Assembly (NCBI RefSeq): GCF_001427585.1
Contig: NZ_LMGY01000004.1
Coordinates: 1 to 64,000, forward strand
DNA length: 64,000 nt
Source of the DNA: Pseudoxanthomonas sp. Root630
GTDB lineage: Bacteria > Pseudomonadota > Gammaproteobacteria > Xanthomonadales > Xanthomonadaceae
Direction: 5' to 3'
In this document: piece after piece, positions 1-7,338 of the stretch
Position numbering within the stretch: position 1 is the first letter of the stretch
Layout of the letters: each line of letters opens with the position of its first letter
Notes under the pieces: model-generated
Database searches by the model: none
Told to the model about the DNA's origin: nothing
Seen by the model: the letters and a program-made list of their open reading frames with translations, nothing else
Position numbers and translations under genes: made by a program

Positions 1-67
1 AACCACGCTCGCTGACCTGCTTGACCGCCTCGGCCTTGAACTCGTCTGTGAATCGCTTGCTCGCCAT
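1..67 (-). CDS. IS3-family transposase OrfA, N-terminal fragment
   Basis: The minus strand from the ATG at 67 encodes MASKRFTDEFKAEAVKQVSE before running off the window. This is the classic opening of OrfA of IS3-family elements: the first helices of the HTH_Tnp_1 DNA-binding domain. OrfA binds the terminal repeats and is fused to the OrfB DDE catalytic part by programmed frameshifting in this family; that part is not visible here. A GGAGG lies a few bases upstream of the start. Only about 22 residues are present, so intactness cannot be judged. Confidence 0.75.
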   Translation of the reverse strand, partial: MASKRFTDEFKAEAVKQVSERG

Positions 68-97
68 AGATCCTCCGATCCTCAAAAGACACTATCA
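1..97 (-). mobile_element. Edge of an IS3-family insertion sequence (partial)
   Basis: The window opens inside an IS3-type element. Its orfA begins at 67 on the minus strand, and the bases just outside it carry a GGAGG ribosome-binding site. The minus-strand sequence TGATAGTGTCTTTTGAGG (80-97) starts with TG, as IS3-family ends do, so 97 is a plausible outer end. An end nearer 108 is also possible because the flank has no visible target duplication here. The rest of the element lies outside the window. Confidence 0.4.
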
Positions 98-272
98 GGT
101 GTCTACGGAATCGGGGGCGTACCAGGTTGTACGCCGCTCGTCGGATCGGCAGAGAGCACTTACTCAGGGTTGTGTCCCCTCCAGCTACTTGTATAAGCGC
201 CGTCAAGAACAAGCAACGGCTGCTATTCTGAAAGCCTTCCGGCTTCGCAAGTTTCCCTCGGGATGAGCGCCT

Positions 273-479
273 ATGAAGAATGCCAATGCTCAAGACAAAT
301 CTGCCGAAGAACTGCAGACTGCTGTCAGCGTCGATGACTGGCTTCGCGAGCAGGTGCTTCCAATTGCACACTCTGTTAAGGACGGTTCCATAGTTCTTCT
401 GAGCTCGCAAGAAGTTCGCGAAATCCTAAAGTCACACCGTGAGCTCCGTGAATCTAGGCGAGCTCAGAAGAAGTCATGA
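273..479 (+). CDS. Small hypothetical protein
   Basis: A 68-residue, largely helical, charged protein (SVDDWLREQVLPIAHSVKDG in the middle, basic C-terminus) with no family I recognise. It has no signal peptide and no membrane segment. Its stop codon overlaps an ATG at 476 (ATGA), which opens a reading frame that stops after seven codons; the TniQ-like remnant lies further downstream. This suggests it was once the first gene of a small operon whose second gene is now broken. It could be an accessory protein of a Tn7/Tn5053-like transposon, but that rests on position only. Confidence 0.35.
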   Translation: MKNANAQDKSAEELQTAVSVDDWLREQVLPIAHSVKDGSIVLLSSQEVREILKSHRELRESRRAQKKS

Positions 480-603
480 TGGTCAACGACTCGATTTAGC
501 GTCAAGGTTTCAAACAGCTATGTTTGAGCATTCTGGCTCTGAGAGCGCCGGTTGTTGGATGTACTTCCAGAGGGGAGATCTGAATCAGCGACCTCCAGGC
601 TGA

Positions 604-1301
604 AGAGGCCGAATTCCTGTAGATGAAGTTCTTGAACTGATTCGTTCTCTCGAGCCGAGTTGGCGTCTTGCCGCCTCACAGAGGCGCGTTTATTGCCCGG
701 AGTGCTTTGTCGGAAAGGGCAGTAGCAGGCGGTGGCCGACACTAGCTAGCTGGCTTGATGCCCGTCAGTTGCGCTGCACTACGCATGGAGTGGTACTCGT
801 TTACTTGGATCCTATGCACGGTCAGGATCCTGGGTACGCTCAATGCCAAATGGCCCCAGAGTTGCTAGAACTCTACGATTGGACCCAACAATGGCTTCGG
901 ATGGAAACCGAAGCAGTGTTGCGTGCGCAGCAAGAGTGCTTGTGGCGTCGCGATCTTGTTCACTTGATATGTCGTAACGGACGTCGGCGAGGTGCCACTC
1001 TGCTGCAGGGCTGGGAGCGTGGCAGCTTTGGCATTTGGGTTGGTACGGTCATGAGAAAGGAGGGAAGCTCAGTGCCGGCGAGCCGGGCAGGGTGGGCGTT
1101 CTGTCTGCTCCCGAACGATTGGGCACGCTCCTACTGGCTCATCGTGCCTGGCACTGCTTCCGCGGTGAAATCTCCGCCTTCCCCCAACTTCCGGCTATAG
1201 CTTGGCGATGGCTGGCACGCAGGTGGACTCCGAGACTGCACGGACTTCCCAAGAAGAAGTTCATAGAAATGATGGAGAACCTACTCGCGCATGCTAAGTG
1301 A
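604..1301 (+). pseudogene. Decayed TniQ-like zinc-finger protein
   Basis: An open frame from 604 to 1200 has no normal start (it begins right after TGA at 601). It encodes YCPECF followed about 35 residues later by RCTTHGVVLV. This C-x2-C ... C-x2-H arrangement, with Trp-rich flanks, resembles the zinc finger of TniQ/TnsD-family target-site proteins of Tn7-like elements. From about 1035 a different frame continues to 1301 with plausible coding sequence (RVGVLSAPERLGTLLLAHRA, a basic tail PKKKF), so I infer a frameshift between about 1000 and 1080. The N-terminus is broken by stops at 495 and 601. The family assignment is tentative because only the finger is recognisable. Confidence 0.35.
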
Positions 1302-1452
1302 AGCAGTCCAGTCGCCTGGCCATCATGATTGGGGCAACGAGCTAATCAGGGATGCTTATCGGGAGTAGGGCAGGTCCGCTCTCGACCCACGGCGAGCATT
1401 GGATATCGGGCCAAGTGCTGGGCGGTTGTTCTTTCGCGGCACTCCAAAGGAC

Positions 1453-1474
1453 GGTGGCCGGATTGCCGGCCACC
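1453..1474. terminator. Hairpin after the 1483-1983 gene
   Basis: GGTGGCCGG and CCGGCCACC form a 9-bp stem around the loop ATTG, about 10 bases beyond the stop codon of the minus-strand gene. On that strand the stem is followed by GTCCTTTGG, a weak T tract, so it is a plausible factor-independent terminator. Confidence 0.55.
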
Positions 1475-1482
1475 GCCCAGGA

Positions 1483-1983
1483 TTACCGGACGATCTTTCC
1501 ATTGATGATTGGATAGTAGATGGAAGGCGTCTCTTCGTTGAGATCGATCTCGACCAGGCTGGAGTCGGCGTGGTTCACCGTCAGCTCCCAGCGACGGCGT
1601 TCGCCTGCCACGTAGGCCTCGATGTCAGGGAACAGCTGTTTGATCAGTTCGCCGCGCGAGATCGGATAGGGCTTCGGGTTGGCCGGCGAGACGCTGACGA
1701 TGACGAAGTCGTAGTCGCCGTTGAACTGGTGGCTGCTCAGCACGTACAGCGTGCTGCTGATCGTTGTGCCGTGCTTGATCTGCGCGTCCATGATCGGGCG
1801 GTGCCACTTCTTGTACAGCGCTAGCCATTCGTCGTGCTTGCCTGGCGGCACCTTGTAGTAACTGATGCCGACGCGGGGGCGGTCGGGCAGTGCGCGGCCA
1901 GAGAGCGCCTGGGCGGCCGCGCTCTGGATGCCGGCGACGGTGAGGGCCAGCAGGGCCAGGGTGGTGAGTAGTCGGGTCTTCAT
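1483..1983 (-). CDS. Hypothetical exported protein
   Basis: A 166-residue protein with a clear Sec signal peptide (basic MKTRLL, hydrophobic core to about residue 20, cleavage near SAAAQA), so it is probably periplasmic. The mature part contains YYKVPPGKHDEWLALYKKWH, which recalls small ferredoxin-like alpha-beta barrel folds of unknown role, but I do not recognise a named family. The ATG at 1983 has GAGGA seven bases upstream. It lies 25 bases after the TonB-receptor fragment on the same strand, so the two were probably co-transcribed, and the lost promoter lay upstream of the truncated receptor. Confidence 0.75.
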   Translation of the reverse strand: MKTRLLTTLALLALTVAGIQSAAAQALSGRALPDRPRVGISYYKVPPGKHDEWLALYKKWHRPIMDAQIKHGTTISSTLYVLSSHQFNGDYDFVIVSVSPANPKPYPISRGELIKQLFPDIEAYVAGERRRWELTVNHADSSLVEIDLNEETPSIYYPIINGKIVR

Positions 1984-2008
1984 TCAATGTCCTCGAGTGG
2001 GTGGTGGA

Positions 2009-2379
2009 TCAGAAAGTCGCCGTCAGGCCAACAAAGTACTGGCGGCCGAAGATGTCGTAGGTACTCGCGTGAGTGGCGCCGGGCGTGCCGCCGACCTGTG
2101 GCGGTGCCTTGTCCAGCAGGTTGTTGATGCCGGCGCGCAGCGACAGTCGCTCGCTGACCGTCCAGTCGCCGAACGCATCGAAGTAGTGGTACGCGTCGAC
2201 GCCGGGCGTGGTCGAGGCCGGATTGGTGACCTTGGAGCTGTGCTGCTGCGCGCCGATGTAGCGCCAGCGCAGGCCCGCGCCGAACGCGCCCTGGCCGTAC
2301 CGCACCTGGCTGACAGCCTTCCACTCGGGCACGTAGCCGACTGCGCCGGCGTAGTCGTAGACCACCCCGAGGGTCGGCA
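2009..2379 (-). pseudogene. TonB-dependent receptor, C-terminal fragment truncated by a transposon
   Basis: The frame ending at 2009 encodes the last roughly 120 residues of a TonB-dependent outer-membrane receptor. Typical beta-strands are visible, with the late motif RLSLRAGINNLLDKAPP and a terminal aromatic strand YFVGLTATF ending in Phe, as in most porins. No plug domain, signal peptide or TonB box is present, and the open frame continues only to a stop near 2412 in sequence that no longer looks like receptor. The break coincides with the Tn3-family module, so insertion of that element most likely cut the gene. Ligand unknown. Confidence 0.7.
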
Positions 2380-2415
2380 GGGATTCGTGAGAAATACAGC
2401 CGAATCCGCTTTAAG
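2380..2415. repeat. Candidate terminal repeat of the Tn3-family element
   Basis: At the point where the receptor fragment ends there is GGGATTCGTGAGAAATACAG, starting with GGG as Tn3-family inverted repeats commonly do. It contains an internal inverted repeat, GGATTCG (2381-2387) and CGAATCC (2401-2407), separated by 13 bases, which could be a recombinase site. I could not find a convincing inverted copy elsewhere in the window, so this is only a candidate end. Confidence 0.3.
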
Positions 2416-2454
2416 TTTTTGATGTTGCGTGCTTTTCTTCTTCATACGCCGCTG

Positions 2455-2471
2455 AGGCCACGAAGTGGCCT
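2455..2471. terminator. Hairpin downstream of tnpA
   Basis: AGGCCAC and GTGGCCT form a perfect 7-bp stem with loop GAA about 40 bases beyond the tnpA stop codon. There is no good T tract on the minus strand, so termination is possible but not certain. Confidence 0.35.
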
Positions 2472-2509
2472 ATTAGCACTTCGCGTCGAAACTGAATAGA
2501 CAGAGTCCG

Positions 2510-5500
2510 CTACCCTCTCGGCTCGGCGATCTGCGTCCAGTGGGGCTCCAAAACGATCTCGGTGAATTGGAGAGGCGCGACCTTACGTTCCAGGTCGAGC
2601 GTGTAGTCTCCGAACCGATTGATGTGGCTGGTCCGATACGGCGACAAGCCGCCCAGAACCTCGGGATTCAACTCCATCCCCTCCTCCTGCAGGCTGGCCA
2701 ACGTGCGTGTCATCTGGTCTACGTTGTGCAGGATGATCATATTGGCCACGAGCTGGTTGTACTTCACGACCTTTCGCTGCTCATGAAGCACGTTCTCGGC
2801 AATGATCCCTTCTCCGCCGAAGAAAACCCATTTGACGAAGCCATTGAACTCTTCGCTTTTGTTGGTGGCCGCCTGGATAGTCCGACGCATGTCCACGTCA
2901 TCGATGTAGCGCAGCAAGAACAGCGTGCGAATGACCTTCCCAAGCTCCCGGAAGGCGAAGTACAACTTGTTCTTCCGGCTGTAGGTTCCCAGCCGGCGAA
3001 GGATCGTCGAAGCGGTGATCTTGCCCAACTTGATCGACACCGTGACCCGCAGCATGTCGTGCAGATGCGTTTCGATCAGGCCCCAGTCGATGCTGTCGCC
3101 GAACAGCGCCTGGATGTTCTTGTACGGGCGACCCGCCTCCGCGCGGAAGAAGGTCAGATCCTTGATGTTGCGAATACGTGGCATCAACTGAATGCCCAAC
3201 AGGTAGGACAAACCAAAGACCGGATAACTCTGGGCCTGGGTATCCCCATGCACGATTTCAGGCTGGATATCAGACGTGTTGGCCAGCAATCCGTCCAGAA
3301 TGTAGATCGCTTCGTGCACACCGCACGGAATGAAGTGACTGAACAGCGCCACGTACTTGTCAGAGACGTGGTAGTAGCCGATGCCGCCATAACCACCGTA
3401 GCGGATGTGGTACTCCGAGAGCAGGTTCTGCTCGTACATGCTCCACTTGGTGCCATCGGCCGACGCACTCTTGCCCGAGCCCCAGTAGCCAGGCAGATCG
3501 AACTTGTTGAACGTATTGATCACCTGCACGATCGCCTTGTCCAACGTGTCTTCAGTGACGTACTTGAGGTTAAGCCAGGAAATCTGGCGCCGACTGAAGC
3601 CCTTGATTGAGCGCGCAGTCTGGGTCGGGCCCAGGTTGCACCCGTAGCAGAACAGCGTAGTGATCACCCGGCGCATGAGATCGTCCACGCGCGCATTGGT
3701 GCCCGCAATCGGCCGGAAATGACGGTGCAGCTTGAGCCATTGAGCCGCATCGATCAGCACGTCTACGATACTCATCGCCGGCAGCCTCTCGGTGATAAGA
3801 GCATCGACCGTGGCAATGGCGCTGGAGATCTCAGGCCGTTGCAGCTTCCGGAGCACCAGGCGCCCATCCACCACATCGGCGTGGACGTTCTCCGGAAAAC
3901 GTGCATCCACCGTGTCGGCCAGTGAGCTCAGCTCTTGCTGCAAATGGCGCACGAACTCGCTGGCCTCGGTGGCCAGACCAGATACCTCACCGTAGGCCTC
4001 CAGTTCCTGGGCGAATGTGGCCTCATCCACCAGTTGCTCTCGGTAATCGTCGTAGCGCTCCCCGTGGGGAATGAACAGATCACCGGATTTGAGTTCGTCT
4101 TTGATCTGGGCCAGCACAGCTAGCTCAAAGTACTTGCGATGCACCCAGCCCGGCCCCAGCGAGTCCGCTTTGCGGCCGAAGACGTGCCTGCGCCAGTTGA
4201 CTGACAACCAGCCCAGATCCTTTTCAACATCCAGACCGATCGAGCTGGCCTCAATCATGTCCCGCCGCTGACCGCGGAGCGACAGCAGAGCAGCGATCAT
4301 GCGTTCCATGCCCGCGTCCTGGCTGGTGGAGCGCAGTTGCATGATCTCCAGGCAGTTGAACAGCAACGGGCGGACAACGCTGTAAGGCTGGATCAGGAAT
4401 GGCAGGTAGTTGCGGCCTGCGTACGCCATATGTTCATCGCATTCGGCCAGCAGTGTGGAAATGTCCGCCACCAGACTCAGTCCGATGGCATCCACACGCT
4501 GTGTGTCCGTTCCGTCGATCTGATAAGCCTGCAGGATCTCCTTGAGCTGCGCGATAAGCGTATCAGCACGCTTGCCGTGCTCTACTTGGTAGGCCAACAG
4601 TCTTTGCTGGGCCGTGTTCTCCAGGTTCTGCATCAGCCGGATGTACAGGTCGGCCGCATCGTCCAATGTCTTGGCGTACTGGGACCGAATGAAGATCGTC
4701 GCCAAGGCATAGCGCTTGGCCGGCTTGAGTTCGGCCAGTTCGCTGGCATCGAGCGCACGCGCCATGGCGCGGAACTGCTTCAGCTTCGGAACCGGAATAT
4801 CCACGGCCGGCAACTGCTGGGCCAGATGTTGCAGGCGTTGGATATGTTGCAGATAAAAGCGCACTTCCTTATTGGTGGGCCGTTTGGGCTCGCGCTTTAG
4901 CGCATTCCAGCCGGTATATGTGGCATTGGCCGGTGCGGCCAACAGTTCCTTGATCAAGCTCTTGGCTGGCGCGGTCAAGGCCTCATTGATGCTGCGGTAA
5001 TACTGCTCATGCACCTGCTCGCGGGCCTGAACCGCAATCTTCTCCAGCGTACTGAAGCCCGGCAGCTCAAAGCGATGGTGAACCAGCTCCTCCAGCAGCA
5101 CGTTGATGATGTCGGCGATGACATGCTTGGTTTGAGCGGCGGCCTGGGCCACCGTTGCCAGCCATTCCCTCCCGCTGACATCCAGCGGACGAACGCGCAG
5201 GAACTTTCGCAGGCGCGCCATATGGGCGCGTTTAGCGCCGGAGACGTCGTAGCGATTCAAGTCTCGGATGGATAGCGCCCGGCGCAGCCCGGCTGCCTGG
5301 GCAATATGTTGCCGAATCCGTTCTGGGACATCGGCTAGGATCACGAAGTAGCCCAGCCGCTGGAACATCTTCAGGTGAATGAGCACAGCCAACTGAGTGG
5401 TTGGCTGGGTCGCCATGCTACGTGCGAGGCGCACTTCGCCGCCGCTGGGCGTGTAAATCTCGTCCAGTTCCTTGGCCGTGGGATCAGGTTTCAGGCGCGG

Positions 5501-5527
5501 ATACGCGGTCTCGTGCAGCGTCGCCAT
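2510..5527 (-). CDS. tnpA: Tn3-family transposase TnpA
   Basis: A 1005-residue protein, the normal length for Tn3-family transposases, which move by replicative cointegrate formation. The N-terminal half (about residues 1-170) matches the DUF4158 type of DNA-binding region. The C-terminal DDE domain is intact: an Asp in SASADGTKWS, a second in EIVHGDTQAQSY, and the catalytic Glu in TNKSEEFNGFVKW. The ATG at 5527 is 25 bases after the recombinase stop, so merR, tnpI and tnpA form one minus-strand transcript. The long open frame shows no breaks, so the element may be active. It belongs with Tn3 relatives that resolve cointegrates with a tyrosine recombinase rather than a serine resolvase. Confidence 0.95.
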   Translation of the reverse strand: MATLHETAYPRLKPDPTAKELDEIYTPSGGEVRLARSMATQPTTQLAVLIHLKMFQRLGYFVILADVPERIRQHIAQAAGLRRALSIRDLNRYDVSGAKRAHMARLRKFLRVRPLDVSGREWLATVAQAAAQTKHVIADIINVLLEELVHHRFELPGFSTLEKIAVQAREQVHEQYYRSINEALTAPAKSLIKELLAAPANATYTGWNALKREPKRPTNKEVRFYLQHIQRLQHLAQQLPAVDIPVPKLKQFRAMARALDASELAELKPAKRYALATIFIRSQYAKTLDDAADLYIRLMQNLENTAQQRLLAYQVEHGKRADTLIAQLKEILQAYQIDGTDTQRVDAIGLSLVADISTLLAECDEHMAYAGRNYLPFLIQPYSVVRPLLFNCLEIMQLRSTSQDAGMERMIAALLSLRGQRRDMIEASSIGLDVEKDLGWLSVNWRRHVFGRKADSLGPGWVHRKYFELAVLAQIKDELKSGDLFIPHGERYDDYREQLVDEATFAQELEAYGEVSGLATEASEFVRHLQQELSSLADTVDARFPENVHADVVDGRLVLRKLQRPEISSAIATVDALITERLPAMSIVDVLIDAAQWLKLHRHFRPIAGTNARVDDLMRRVITTLFCYGCNLGPTQTARSIKGFSRRQISWLNLKYVTEDTLDKAIVQVINTFNKFDLPGYWGSGKSASADGTKWSMYEQNLLSEYHIRYGGYGGIGYYHVSDKYVALFSHFIPCGVHEAIYILDGLLANTSDIQPEIVHGDTQAQSYPVFGLSYLLGIQLMPRIRNIKDLTFFRAEAGRPYKNIQALFGDSIDWGLIETHLHDMLRVTVSIKLGKITASTILRRLGTYSRKNKLYFAFRELGKVIRTLFLLRYIDDVDMRRTIQAATNKSEEFNGFVKWVFFGGEGIIAENVLHEQRKVVKYNQLVANMIILHNVDQMTRTLASLQEEGMELNPEVLGGLSPYRTSHINRFGDYTLDLERKVAPLQFTEIVLEPHWTQIAEPRG

Positions 5528-5551
5528 GCAGTGCCCTGGTCAGGGTTGAGG

Positions 5552-6820
5552 TCAATCCCAGTGACGCCCGTCCTCGGCGCGCACGGAGGCTTCCAGAAAG
5601 CAGTGGTGGTTATCGGCAACGCGATGCATCTCATCCAGCAGCATGGCCATCCTCTCGTCCATGTCCGCGGCGTCGACCACCGGCATCGTGAGTCGGTACT
5701 CGCTTCCCTCGGCATCAAGCCGATGGGCTTGAAACGGGGATAGGCACATCGCCTCAATGCGTGCCCGAGCGCGGCCAGCGCCCCTGCCTCGGGGCGTAAA
5801 CGGGCTCACTAGCAGGCGCAGCGTCAGGCTCACGGTCGCGGCCGGCGCTGGCAGCGCCGCCGAGGCGAGCGCGGGGGGCGGCGCGGCCTGGAGGCCGGCT
5901 TCAACGCGTTGGCGGGCGAACGGATCGCGGCCCTGGATGTAACGCATGGCCGAGTGCACGTCTCGCCATCCGACGTACTCCATCAGGGCTTTCACGTCCC
6001 AGCCGTTGTCATTGGCCCAGCCCGCAAAGCCCCGGCGAAGGGAATGGCTGCTGTAGCCTCCCACGGCCTCCAGACCTGCGGACTGAAACAGGTCGCGCAG
6101 CAAGGGGATCAGGCTGTTCGGATGCAACCCTTGGCTGCCGACGTTGCCCCATTGATCGACACGCCGGAACAGCGGGCCTTGAGTTAGCGCGGCTGCCTGC
6201 ACCCAGGCCTGCGTGGCACTGACCGCGCACAAGCGCGACAGAGCGGGCACCTTGTACGTATTGCCTGCCGACTGTCTGTCGCCCTTGCTGCGCGGCAGGA
6301 AGCAGATCATTCCCTGCTCGGGTACCAGTTCCAAGTACTCAATCTGCAGCCGGATCAACTCATCGCCGCGGAATCCTCGCCAAAAGCCCAGTAACACCAG
6401 CGCCTTGTCGCGCATGGCACGCAAGGCATACGCGTGGTCGGCGCGCTCCTGGGCCGCCAGCGTGGCTTGGTCCAGCCACCCGACTACTTGGGTCAGCTGG
6501 GCCAGCTGCAACGGCGTGGCCTGCTTTTCGATTCGGGGGTGTAGCGTCTGAATGCCCTTGAGGACCTTGCGTACCAGCGGCGTACGCGTGGGATCGACGA
6601 ACCCGTGCTCGGCGTGCCAATGCGCCAGTGCTGCCAGTCGTTGCTTCAGCGTGTTGATTGCTGCCTTGGGGGCCTGCTCGGCCAGATAGCGGGCCACGCT
6701 ATCGGGCGTCGCCGGCAGATGGCCACCCCATTCGACCTCGAAGTGGCGCAGCGCCGAGGCATAGCTGCGCTGCGTGTTCTGACGCGTGGCCGCTTCGAGG
6801 TAGCGGTCCACATCGCTCAC
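5552..6820 (-). CDS. Tyrosine recombinase of the Tn3-family element (TnpI-like)
   Basis: A tyrosine recombinase expected to resolve cointegrates of the neighbouring TnpA. A SAM-like core-binding domain (NTQRSYASALRHFEVEW) is followed by the catalytic domain with the first Arg in GFWRGFRGDELIRL, the H-x-x-R box in SSHSLRRGFAG, and the region LMEYVGWRDVHSAMRYIQGR holding the nucleophilic Tyr. A C-terminal extension of about 100 residues after the Tyr is unusual and has no known role. I chose the GTG at 6820 because it overlaps the merR stop as GTGA and gives MSDVDRYLEAATRQN; longer frames reach 6907 but run through merR. The overlap implies translational coupling with the metal regulator. Confidence 0.85.
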   Translation of the reverse strand: MSDVDRYLEAATRQNTQRSYASALRHFEVEWGGHLPATPDSVARYLAEQAPKAAINTLKQRLAALAHWHAEHGFVDPTRTPLVRKVLKGIQTLHPRIEKQATPLQLAQLTQVVGWLDQATLAAQERADHAYALRAMRDKALVLLGFWRGFRGDELIRLQIEYLELVPEQGMICFLPRSKGDRQSAGNTYKVPALSRLCAVSATQAWVQAAALTQGPLFRRVDQWGNVGSQGLHPNSLIPLLRDLFQSAGLEAVGGYSSHSLRRGFAGWANDNGWDVKALMEYVGWRDVHSAMRYIQGRDPFARQRVEAGLQAAPPPALASAALPAPAATVSLTLRLLVSPFTPRGRGAGRARARIEAMCLSPFQAHRLDAEGSEYRLTMPVVDAADMDERMAMLLDEMHRVADNHHCFLEASVRAEDGRHWD

Positions 6821-7239
6821 GCCTGGCAGCACTCCGCCGACGCGCAACCGGCCGGTTGTCGCAGCGTAGAGAGGATCGTGCACTCGGCACGTTGTCCGCC
6901 ATGGCAACTGGCGATCACCCGCTCCAGTTCCCGGGCCATCCTGCGCAGATCCTCCATCCGGGCCTGGATATCAGCCAAATGACTGCGTGCCAGCCGATCT
7001 ACGTCCATGCAGGACATCTGGTCGTCCCCGGACAACTGCAGCAGGCTGCGGATCTCTTCCAGACTGAAACCCAGATCCCGGCCGCGGGTAATGAAGCGCA
7101 AACGCTCGATATCGGCAGGCTCGTAAACGCGATACCCGCTGCCGGTGCGACCAGGTTGGGGTAACAGGCCGATCCGCTCGTAATAGCGGATGGTTTCCAG
7201 ATGGCACCCACTGGCCTCGGCGGCCTGACTGATCTTCAT
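6817..7239 (-). CDS. MerR-family heavy-metal regulator (CadR/PbrR/ZntR type)
   Basis: A 140-residue MerR regulator. The N-terminal winged HTH is typical (MKISQAAEASGCHLETIRYY, then GLLPQPGR..GYRVY) and is followed by the long dimer helix. Cysteines suited to a divalent-metal site are in MSCMDVD and in the C-terminal loop CHGGQRAECTIL, with a terminal Cys-Cys. This pattern is that of the Cd/Pb/Zn-responsive branch rather than CueR. It is divergent from the czc-type operon and sits beside a 19-bp-spaced promoter at 7248-7278, its probable target. Its stop overlaps the tnpI start, so it is also the first gene of the transposition operon. Confidence 0.9.
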   Translation of the reverse strand: MKISQAAEASGCHLETIRYYERIGLLPQPGRTGSGYRVYEPADIERLRFITRGRDLGFSLEEIRSLLQLSGDDQMSCMDVDRLARSHLADIQARMEDLRRMARELERVIASCHGGQRAECTILSTLRQPAGCASAECCQA

Positions 7240-7247
7240 GTGGCGAC

Positions 7248-7278
7248 TTGACTCTGTAGTAGCTACGGACTTTACCTT
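7248..7278 (+). promoter_or_regulatory. MerR-type promoter with 19-bp spacer driving the czc operon
   Basis: TTGACT (7248-7253) is separated by 19 bases from TACCTT (7273-7278). The spacer contains the dyad CTGTAG-TAG-CTACGG. An over-long spacer with a central dyad is the hallmark of MerR-family metal promoters, and this sequence closely resembles known CadR/PbrR operators. It lies 9 bases outside the merR start and about 60 bases before the first efflux-operon gene. Confidence 0.75.
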
Positions 7279-7338
7279 GCCCCCTGTCCAGCCGCCAGCC
7301 TCCCGCCCGCGCGCCTCTACCCGTGTCCGGAGCTCTCC

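Noticed and set aside
1399-1824. 141-residue plus-strand frame opposite the exported protein
   Set aside because: The minus-strand gene has a proper signal peptide and ribosome-binding site; the plus frame is Val/Asp/Arg-rich shadow.
2540-3610. 356-residue open frame antisense to tnpA
   Set aside because: The transposase on the minus strand carries all catalytic residues; the antisense frame has none.
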